Shown in pieces: positions 7,959 to 14,010 of a stretch of DNA of 64,000 nucleotides. The position numbers and the translations under genes are program-made. The notes beneath the pieces are model-generated. The model ran no database searches. It had not been told where the DNA came from and worked only from the letters and a program-made list of their open reading frames with translations. Source of the stretch: an uncultured Lachnospiraceae bacterium (GTDB taxonomy: Bacteria; Bacillota; Clostridia; Lachnospirales; Lachnospiraceae). Within the stretch, counting starts at the first letter, position 1. Each line of letters begins with the position of its first letter. The stretch is from the NCBI GenBank assembly GCA_946549035.1, contig CAMNQH010000003.1, forward strand, positions 1 to 64,000, written 5' to 3'.

Positions 7959-9218
7959 GTGCGCACAAAAGGATATCCTGGCTCCTTCGCATCATACAAA
8001 ATGAATGAAGAACTATTGAAATATGCTGTTGAAAATGGTATGATTGATCTATCATACGTGCAAGAGCAGATTGAAATGAATAAAAGAAAGGAATTATTAG
8101 AGAAGCATCCGTACAAAACCTGGCAAGGGCAGGATGGAAGATGGTATACATATCTGCCAGATGTATCCAAGAAGGATGAAAGAAGGCTGGTAAAACGGAA
8201 TGACAGGAAGAAATTGGAGGATGTGGTTGCCAGTTATTGGAAGCAGTTTGGAGAAGTCCATACACTGAAAAGCACATTTTACGAATGGGCAGATGAAAAA
8301 CTGAGATATGGAGAGATTGAGAAGAATACATATGATAGGTACGAGACAGACTTTCATAGGTTCTTCAACAATGGGTTCGAGAATACGAACATAAAGAACA
8401 TTACAGAAGACGCTTTGGAAGACTTCATAAAAACTACTATTAATAAGAAGCAACTGACATCTAAAGCGTACTCCGGAATGAGAACGTTGATAATTGGAAT
8501 TTTTAAGTATGCGAAAAAGCATAAGTATTCTGATATAAGCATTCATACTTTCTTTGGCGATCTGAATCTGTCAAAGAAGATTTTTGCGAAAAAAGTAAAA
8601 TGTGTTGAAAAAGAAGTTTTTACTGAGCATGAGATTAAAGCCATAGTGAAGTATATAAACGGGAAAGAAATGAAGATCAGGGAGCTTGGGATACTGCTTG
8701 CGATTTATACTGGTATGCGTCCGGGGGAATTAAGTGCGTTAAAACAATCTGATATTAGGAAGAATGAAAGAACTATCCATGTGCAGAGAAGTGAAGTCAA
8801 GTACAAGGGCAGCAACGGAAAAACAGTAATCAGCGTAAGAGACTTTCCGAAATCAGACGCAGGTGATAGGTATTTATTATTAAGTGATAAAGCTTATGAC
8901 ACAGTAAAGAAGATATTAAGGCTGAATCCATTTGGGGAGTATTTGTTCCAGGATGAAAAAACCCATAAGAGAGTAACTGAAAATGGTTTTAACCACAAGC
9001 TGAACAGGATATGTACGGCAGTAAACATTCCGGTGAGAACAATGCATAAGCTAAGAAAGACATATGGTACGACTTTGATTGACCATGGGGTTAGTGATTC
9101 CATCATTACAGAGCAGATGGGACATGCAGATATAAAGACTACGAGACAGTATTATTATTACAGCAACCAAAGTAACGGAGAAAAATTAGAGCAGCTTAAC
9201 AGAGCATGTATTGTATGA
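7959..9218 (+). CDS. int: Tyrosine-type site-specific integrase
   Basis: A 419-residue integrase of the tyrosine recombinase family. It has an N-terminal segment with PYKTWQGQDGRWYTYL, a helical core-binding domain at about 105-200, and a catalytic domain with Arg in TGMRPGELSAL, HKLRKTYG (HxxR), the MGHADIKTTRQYYYY box and a tyrosine nucleophile within it. The start is GTG 7959, with AGGAAGGAG at 7942-7950. Three direct repeats and a tRNA 3' end lie just downstream, so this is the boundary gene of the element and the likely catalyst of its integration and excision. Confidence 0.92.
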   Translation: MRTKGYPGSFASYKMNEELLKYAVENGMIDLSYVQEQIEMNKRKELLEKHPYKTWQGQDGRWYTYLPDVSKKDERRLVKRNDRKKLEDVVASYWKQFGEVHTLKSTFYEWADEKLRYGEIEKNTYDRYETDFHRFFNNGFENTNIKNITEDALEDFIKTTINKKQLTSKAYSGMRTLIIGIFKYAKKHKYSDISIHTFFGDLNLSKKIFAKKVKCVEKEVFTEHEIKAIVKYINGKEMKIRELGILLAIYTGMRPGELSALKQSDIRKNERTIHVQRSEVKYKGSNGKTVISVRDFPKSDAGDRYLLLSDKAYDTVKKILRLNPFGEYLFQDEKTHKRVTENGFNHKLNRICTAVNIPVRTMHKLRKTYGTTLIDHGVSDSIITEQMGHADIKTTRQYYYYSNQSNGEKLEQLNRACIV

Positions 9219-9232
9219 GCGAACAATTAAAA

Positions 9233-9262
9233 GTAATCAAAAGGTAATCAAAGGTAATCAAA
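9233..9262 (+). repeat. Three direct GTAATCAAA repeats (integrase arm-site candidates)
   Basis: GTAATCAAA occurs at 9233-9241, 9244-9252 and 9254-9262, at 11- and 10-base spacing (about one helical turn). The repeats lie between the integrase stop and the tRNA remnant. That position and phasing fit arm-type binding sites for the integrase. Confidence 0.6.
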
Positions 9263-9310
9263 ACTAAATTAAAGAAAGCCAGTATTTATGCGGGTTTCAG
9301 CGATTTTTGA

Positions 9311-9335
9311 CAGGGTTCGAATCCCTCTTCCCCTG
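9311..9335 (+). other. tRNA gene 3' end remnant, probable attachment site
   Basis: The bases at 9311-9335 form a tRNA T-arm with loop TTCGAAT flanked by GGG/CCC, followed by an acceptor 3' strand CTTCCCCT and a G discriminator. No tRNA body lies upstream; the integrase does. This is what remains when an element integrates into a tRNA 3' end: the intact tRNA should be at the other end, outside the window. The outermost T-stem pair is C-C, so the crossover lies at or after base 9312. The G discriminator is compatible with tRNA-Ser, but the identity is not proven. Confidence 0.7.
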
Positions 9336-9381
9336 TTTTAAGAAGCCTTGGGAATTTTGAATTTGTGAGGGCATTGAGAAG

Positions 9382-9411
9382 GTCTGATTCTAAAAAGAAT
9401 TAGGCTTTTTT
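9382..9411 (+). terminator. Intrinsic terminator after the tRNA remnant
   Basis: GTCTGATTCT and AGAATTAGGC form a 10-bp stem (with G-U pairs) around a short A-rich loop, followed by TTTTTT. It probably ended the original tRNA transcript. Confidence 0.6.
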
Positions 9412-9512
9412 CGTTATTAGTATTAAAAGAACTATTTTAATAAAAAATAGCTTTCTTTTTGGGACATATTGTGATATGATAAAACAAATATAGGATAAGG
9501 TGAGATGGTAAA

Positions 9513-9623
9513 ATGTTAGTATTTTTAATAGGCGGAGTAGTATTAATTGCAGTGATTGTAGCAGTGGTTGCTTCTGTGGCCGGAACGGTTGCTGCGGTAG
9601 CAGATGAAGATTCTCAGGAATAG
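9513..9623 (+). CDS. 36-residue hydrophobic peptide
   Basis: ATG 9513 to TAG 9623 encodes a short peptide of one hydrophobic helix (MLVFLIGGVVLIAVIVAVV) ending in an acidic tail ADEDSQE. AAGGTGAG lies upstream and an intrinsic terminator follows 24 bases after the stop, so it looks like a complete one-gene transcription unit. A single membrane segment with a cytosolic acidic tail is likely. No family is recognised. It lies on the host side of the attachment site. Confidence 0.5.
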   Translation: MLVFLIGGVVLIAVIVAVVASVAGTVAAVADEDSQE

Positions 9624-9647
9624 TGAAAAGTAATAAGAGAGTCGAAG

Positions 9648-9675
9648 CCCTTGTAGGATACTGCAGGGGTTTTTG
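9648..9675 (+). terminator. Intrinsic terminator after the 36-residue ORF
   Basis: CCCTTGTAG pairs with CTGCAGGG(G) around loop GATA, followed by a run of five T. It closes the small-ORF transcription unit. Confidence 0.65.
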
Positions 9676-9800
9676 ATTTATAGTAATAGAAAAAGCTCCA
9701 AGATCTTTCTATTGCTTGGGCTGATTTTAACGAATCTGTTTTGCAGGTTCTTTTTTCTTGCCTGACAAAAAGCTTTGCTACGGATTATTAGGAGGAAGGA

Positions 9801-11144
9801 ATGAACGAGAAAAGAGAGTTTTATAAGAGAGTTGCGGGACTTGTAGTTCCTATGGCATTGCAGAATTTGATGAATGTCGCGGTACAGTCCGCCGATGTAG
9901 TGATGCTGGGACGCGTGGGGGAAAAGGCGCTTTCAGCGGCTTCTTTGGGAGGACAGGTAAATTTTATTCTTAGCCTGTTCTTATTTGGACTGACCTCTGG
10001 AGCATCTGTTTTGTGCGCTCAATATTGGGGGAAAAAAGACCAGACGTCCATAGAAGTGATAACCGGGATCTGCTTACGGTTTTCCCTTTTGATAGGCCTG
10101 GGGGTTACGGCTTTTACTATGGCCTTTCCAGGAGCAATTATGCAGATTTTAACGTCAGATGAACAAGTTCGGATACTGGGGATTGATTATTTGCGGGCAG
10201 TATGTCTGTCTTATCTGCTTATGGCTTTTACTTCGGTTTATTTGAATATTATGCGGAGTATGGAGCGGGTAGTGGTATCCACGGTAATATATGGAGCCTC
10301 CCTAATCATTAATATTATTGTGAATGCATTTTTAATTTTTGGAATTGGGCCCTTTCCGGAATTAGGCGTAGTGGGCGCCGCAGCGGGAACTGTGATTGCC
10401 CGACTGGCGGAATGCCTTATGGTACTGATCCATAATAAGTGGAAAAACAGCTTGATAAATTTTGGCTTGAAGCTTCTTTTTGTAAAAAACAGGGCGTTGT
10501 TTCAAGATTTTATGAAAATATCCGGCCCGGTGATTATAAATGAGGTTCTGTGGGGGATTGGTATGTCTGCTACGGCGGCTATTTTAGGTCAGCTGGGCAG
10601 TGAGGCGGCCTCTGCAAATGCCATTGTTCAAGTAGTACGTCAGCTTTCTACGGTGATTTCTTTTGGAATTGCCAGCGCTACTGCCATTACCGTGGGGAAA
10701 GCCATTGGAGAAGGAAAAAAGGATCTGGCCAAAGAATACGGAAAGCGTTTTGTAAAGCTGGTAATTATCAGCGGGTTGATTGGCAGTCTGATCGTTTTGG
10801 CGGTTCGTCCGGTGGTGCTGGCAGTGATGGAATTAACTCCCGTGGCAAAGGGGTATTTGTCCTTTATGATGTTTTTAATGGCGGCTTATGTATGTCTTCA
10901 GGCATTCAATACATTGATTGTAGTGGGAATTTTCCGGGGAGGCGGGGACACCAGATATGGTATGGTGCTGGAAATTATTGGACTATGGGGCGGCTCGGTA
11001 GTTCTGGGAAGCATTGCGGCATTTGTATTAAAATTCAGCGTTCCTGGGGTATTTGCAGTAATTTTATTAGATGAATATATCAAGTTTCCGTTGATTATCT
11101 ATCGCTATCGAACCTATAAATGGTTGAAGGATGTGACAAGGTAA
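9801..11144 (+). CDS. MATE family cation/drug antiporter
   Basis: A 447-residue membrane protein of the MATE exporter family, which uses Na+ or H+ gradients to expel cationic drugs or metabolites. It shows about 12 hydrophobic segments in two homologous halves. The first half opens VAGLVVPMALQNLMN and has DVVMLGRVGEKALSA; the second opens with SGPVIINEVLWGIG. IFRGGGDTRYGM near the end is a further conserved loop. ATG 9801 has AGGAGGAAGGA directly upstream. It stands alone between the small peptide gene and a promoter for the next pair. The substrate is not predictable. Confidence 0.9.
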   Translation: MNEKREFYKRVAGLVVPMALQNLMNVAVQSADVVMLGRVGEKALSAASLGGQVNFILSLFLFGLTSGASVLCAQYWGKKDQTSIEVITGICLRFSLLIGLGVTAFTMAFPGAIMQILTSDEQVRILGIDYLRAVCLSYLLMAFTSVYLNIMRSMERVVVSTVIYGASLIINIIVNAFLIFGIGPFPELGVVGAAAGTVIARLAECLMVLIHNKWKNSLINFGLKLLFVKNRALFQDFMKISGPVIINEVLWGIGMSATAAILGQLGSEAASANAIVQVVRQLSTVISFGIASATAITVGKAIGEGKKDLAKEYGKRFVKLVIISGLIGSLIVLAVRPVVLAVMELTPVAKGYLSFMMFLMAAYVCLQAFNTLIVVGIFRGGGDTRYGMVLEIIGLWGGSVVLGSIAAFVLKFSVPGVFAVILLDEYIKFPLIIYRYRTYKWLKDVTR

Positions 11145-11158
11145 TAGTTACTTAATTC

Positions 11159-11187
11159 TTGCAATAGGTGAGGATATTGTTTATAAT
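11159..11187 (+). promoter_or_regulatory. Sigma-A promoter for the DUF4190-lgt pair
   Basis: TTGCAA at 11159-11164 and a perfect TATAAT at 11182-11187 with a 17-base spacer, 33 bases before the next start codon. Confidence 0.7.
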
Positions 11188-11219
11188 GGAGTAGAAATTA
11201 CGTTTAGGAGGAAAAGAAA

Positions 11220-11498
11220 ATGAATCAAAATCATTCAGATGGAAAAGCAATCGCGTCGCTGGTTCTTGGCATTATAGCCTGCGTATGCGTTTTCTTTGGG
11301 CAAGGGGCGCTTTTGGGCATAGTGCTTGGGGTTGTAGGACTGGTTCTGGGAATCAATGCAAGAAAAGAGAATCCCAGCGGAATGGCTACAGCCGGAATCG
11401 TTTTATCTACCATTGCCGTAGTGATATGCGCTTTGGGATTTTTAGCATGTGTGGCGTGTATTGGATGCCTTGGTTCCATGGCATGGATGGCAAGTTAA
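11220..11498 (+). CDS. DUF4190-type small membrane protein
   Basis: A 92-residue protein with two hydrophobic hairpins. SLVLGIIACVCVFF and GIVLGVVGLVLGINARKENP match the DUF4190 pattern, in which the first pair of helices is followed by a basic loop and then GMATAGIVLSTIAVV. The N terminus is short and polar. ATG 11220 has AGGAGG at 11206-11211. It is followed after 3 bases by the Lgt-like gene, so the two are probably co-transcribed. The function of DUF4190 is unknown. Confidence 0.75.
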   Translation: MNQNHSDGKAIASLVLGIIACVCVFFGQGALLGIVLGVVGLVLGINARKENPSGMATAGIVLSTIAVVICALGFLACVACIGCLGSMAWMAS

Positions 11499-11501
11499 GC
11501 A

Positions 11502-12284
11502 ATGCTGCCTTATATTGATGTGTTTGGCCGCCAGATTTCCATGTATGCCCTTTGTATTTTAATTGGGCTTGCGCTGGGAATTTTGGCGGCATTTTTTCGG
11601 GCAAATATCTATAAGTGTCCCTGGGAGGATGTCTTGTATGCGTCTTTTTATGGAATATTAGGATCGATTGCCGGTGGGAAGTTTCTGTATTTATTAACAA
11701 ATTTGTCCTGGATTTTGAAGCATTCAGCAGAGATCCTGGGGAATCAGGAGGCGCTCGTAGCTTTATTTACCGGGGGATTTGTATTTTACGGAGGAATTTT
11801 GGGAGCTTTGGCTGGAATTTATCTGTATGCAAAGCAGTATCATTTGAGAACAGGAATGTTATTGGAAATTCTTGTGCCATCGGTGCCCTTGGCTCATGCA
11901 CTGGGACGGGTAGGATGCTTTTGCGCAGGATGCTGTTATGGTCTGCCTATGGAACCGCCCTGGGGCGTATATTTTATTCATTCATTGTCGGCGCCTGGCG
12001 ATATCTCATTTTTTCCGGTACAGTTATTGGAAGCCGGCTGTAACCTGGCGATATTTATATTCTTATTTGTAAAATATAAGGACAAAAAAACAAAAGGCGA
12101 AGCGTCCTGCTTCTACCTTTTGTCTTATGGAATTCTGCGTTTTGCCCTGGAATTTCTTCGGGCGGATGCAGAACGGGGATTCTTGTTCGGGCTGTCTACG
12201 TCCCAATGGATCAGTATTTTTCTGGTAGTCAGTGTTCTTATTATAAGGAAGAGGATATTTCCTGAGAGAGATCCAGAAAGCTGA
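11502..12284 (+). CDS. lgt: Lgt-like prolipoprotein diacylglyceryl transferase family protein
   Basis: A 260-residue polytopic membrane protein of the Lgt family, which moves diacylglycerol from phosphatidylglycerol to the lipobox Cys of prolipoproteins. Seven hydrophobic segments are visible. The core HALGRVGCFCAGCCYG corresponds to the Lgt signature H..GRxGNFxNGE, but it has Cys/Ala-Gly-Cys where classical Lgt has Asn and Glu. Such GCxxAGCCYG members are common in Clostridia and may be true Lgt or a paralogue. The 3' end overlaps the convergent larC by 44 bases. Confidence 0.75.
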   Translation: MLPYIDVFGRQISMYALCILIGLALGILAAFFRANIYKCPWEDVLYASFYGILGSIAGGKFLYLLTNLSWILKHSAEILGNQEALVALFTGGFVFYGGILGALAGIYLYAKQYHLRTGMLLEILVPSVPLAHALGRVGCFCAGCCYGLPMEPPWGVYFIHSLSAPGDISFFPVQLLEAGCNLAIFIFLFVKYKDKKTKGEASCFYLLSYGILRFALEFLRADAERGFLFGLSTSQWISIFLVVSVLIIRKRIFPERDPES

Positions 12285-13461
12285 TATCCTGGTTTCTTGC
12301 GATCTTAGCCAGATCTTCGTATTCCGGTTTCCTGCGGCATACGCCGTAACCTTCATTTTGCTTGATGGTAACGGGGCCGTAGGGAGATTCCTGCTGCTTG
12401 AAACTGGCGGACAATTTCCGGCGCTTGATTTCCTGAATGCGGATGCCCCGGGTAGTCGTATGGAAAAAGATCAAATCACACATGGAACGTTCCTTGTCTG
12501 GGGAACAGAGGCAGGTGAGAAGATGGCCGGGACGTCCCTTTTTCATAAGAATGGGGATGATATAGGCGTCTAAGGCTCCGTGGTGCATGAGTTCTTCTAA
12601 GGCAAAGCCAAGGGCTTCTCCCGTCATATCGTCTAAGTTACAGGAAAGGGAAAGGATTTCATCGTCTGCCAAGCTTTCCCCGGAGTCTCCCAGGAATGCA
12701 CGGACACAGTTGGCCTGCGGGAAATCCCTTGTTCCTATACCGTATCCTGTTTTTGAGACAGTCATAGGGGGCATAGGAAGAAAGTCTGAGGCAAAATGGC
12801 GGAGCAGAGCGGCTCCGGTAGGTGTGCAAAGCTCTCCTGAAATTTGTCCTCCGTATATGGGGACGCCGGAAAGGATTTCAGCCGTGGCGGGAGCAGGAAC
12901 CGGGAGGATTCCATGGGCGCAGCGTATGGCGCCGCTTCCTACATGGACAGGGGAAGCCAAAATCCGATCCGGGTTAAGAATCTCTATCAATAAGCAGCAT
13001 CCTACCACATCCATCAGAGCATCTAAGCTTCCAACCTCATGAAAATGGATTTGTTCTAAGGTGGATTCATGGGCCTTGGCCTCTGCATTGCCGATTCGCT
13101 GATATACCGCCTGTGCGTTGGATTTTACAGTGTCTGACAAAGGAAGCTGGGAAATCATCTGCAGCATGTCCTTGTAACTGCAGTGGTGGTGACTATGGTT
13201 ATGAGATTCCTCTTCGTGGGAATGGTGGTGGCTGTGCATATGTTCCTCTTCTTCTTTTCCCTGGATTAGAACCTTCATATGGGTGCCGAAAATTCCGCAC
13301 TTCTGACGGCGGGAAACAGACAAGGATATATCTTTAAATCCTAAGTGATTCATCTGGTTTCGAAAGGCTTCCTGCTCCTGGGGTGTTAAAAGTTCGTATA
13401 GCGCCCCCATCAACATATCCCCTGCAGCGCCCATGCTGCATTCTAAGTATAGTAAATTCAT
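12241..13461 (-). CDS. larC: LarC-type nickel insertion protein
   Basis: A 406-residue LarC family protein. LarC is the CTP-dependent cyclometallase that puts nickel into the pincer cofactor of lactate racemase. Visible landmarks are YLECSMGAAGDMLMGAL at the N terminus, a His-rich insert at about 72-93 (HSHHHSHEEE), and FHEVGSLDALMDVVG. In some species larC is split by a programmed frameshift; here it is one frame. ATG 13461 is preferred over an upstream in-frame GTG because AAGGAG lies 8 bases before it. No larA, larB or larE is nearby, so its enzyme partner is elsewhere or different. Confidence 0.88.
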   Translation of the reverse strand: MNLLYLECSMGAAGDMLMGALYELLTPQEQEAFRNQMNHLGFKDISLSVSRRQKCGIFGTHMKVLIQGKEEEEHMHSHHHSHEEESHNHSHHHCSYKDMLQMISQLPLSDTVKSNAQAVYQRIGNAEAKAHESTLEQIHFHEVGSLDALMDVVGCCLLIEILNPDRILASPVHVGSGAIRCAHGILPVPAPATAEILSGVPIYGGQISGELCTPTGAALLRHFASDFLPMPPMTVSKTGYGIGTRDFPQANCVRAFLGDSGESLADDEILSLSCNLDDMTGEALGFALEELMHHGALDAYIIPILMKKGRPGHLLTCLCSPDKERSMCDLIFFHTTTRGIRIQEIKRRKLSASFKQQESPYGPVTIKQNEGYGVCRRKPEYEDLAKIARNQDISFLDLSQEISSSL

Positions 13462-13509
13462 ACGAAACACTCCTTATTTTTTTTGTATTTTTGTGAAAAC
13501 TTTTCCTAT

Positions 13510-13538
13510 ATTATAAGAGCTTTTGGGACGTCAGTCAA
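13510..13538 (-). promoter_or_regulatory. Sigma-A promoter of larC
   Basis: On the minus strand, TTGACT (13538-13533) and TATAAT (13515-13510) are separated by 17 bases, about 50 bases before the larC start. Confidence 0.75.
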
Positions 13539-13575
13539 GATTTCCTGGAAATGCTACAAAATTCTGGAAGCCCGG

Positions 13576-13604
13576 TTGACAGAAGGAAAAAAACATGGCA
13601 TAAT
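13576..13604 (+). promoter_or_regulatory. Sigma-A promoter of the host HPr-like gene
   Basis: Perfect TTGACA at 13576-13581, a 17-base spacer, and CATAAT at 13599-13604. It diverges from the larC promoter. Confidence 0.78.
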
Positions 13605-13657
13605 CACAAGCACAGTAGCAAAAGGAATTAATTGGTAGAGCGAAAGGATTGAAAGAT

Positions 13658-13885
13658 ATGAAAGAGAAGAAAATAAGACTGATGGCTACCGAGGACGTTC
13701 AAGAGTTTGTAAATGCAGCTGAAAGATGTGAATTTGATATCGACGTTCTCCATGAGAGAGTCATGATTGATGCAAAATCTTTGTTAGGTGTTTTGGGCAT
13801 TGGATTGTCCAAGGAGCTCACAGTAAAATACTGGGGTGAGAATCCAACTTTTGAGAATGTAGTAAAAAAATATGCGGTGATGTAA
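13658..13885 (+). CDS. HPr/Crh-like small protein (host copy)
   Basis: A 75-residue HPr-fold protein. FDIDVLHERVMIDAKSLLGVL aligns with HPr around Ser46 (here Ser41), and GLSKELTVKYWG matches the following strand. The His15 segment is replaced by LMATEDVQEF with no histidine, so it should not be a phosphocarrier. It resembles Crh, which keeps the Ser site for HPr kinase but loses His15. ATG 13658 has AAAGGA upstream; an in-frame TTG at 13649 is less likely. It is monocistronic, with its own promoter and terminator, and has two divergent relatives in the adjacent prophage (1513 and 3752). Confidence 0.7.
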   Translation: MKEKKIRLMATEDVQEFVNAAERCEFDIDVLHERVMIDAKSLLGVLGIGLSKELTVKYWGENPTFENVVKKYAVM

Positions 13886-13948
13886 ACGCAATGGACGTAT
13901 AAGAAATGATTTCTGTAAATCAAGGAAAATCAAAAGAAAATCTCTATG

Positions 13949-13978
13949 AAAAGCACTGTCGTTTGGCGGTGCTTTTTT
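13949..13978 (+). terminator. Intrinsic terminator after the host HPr-like gene
   Basis: AAAAGCAC and GTGCTTTT form the stem, with a GC-rich inner loop, followed by TTTTTT. Confidence 0.8.
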
Positions 13979-14010
13979 CTGGTATGGAAATGTGAGGAAG
14001 GGAGAAGGCC

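Noticed and set aside
9311..9335. A tmRNA 3' end
   Set aside because: The acceptor CTTCCCCT would need a matching 5' AGGGGAA start, unlike the GGGGAC start usual for clostridial tmRNA; a tRNA fits better.
12358..13337. Plus-strand frames of 71-151 codons across 12.3 to 13.3 kb
   Set aside because: They are antisense to larC, which has clear family motifs, a promoter and a ribosome site.
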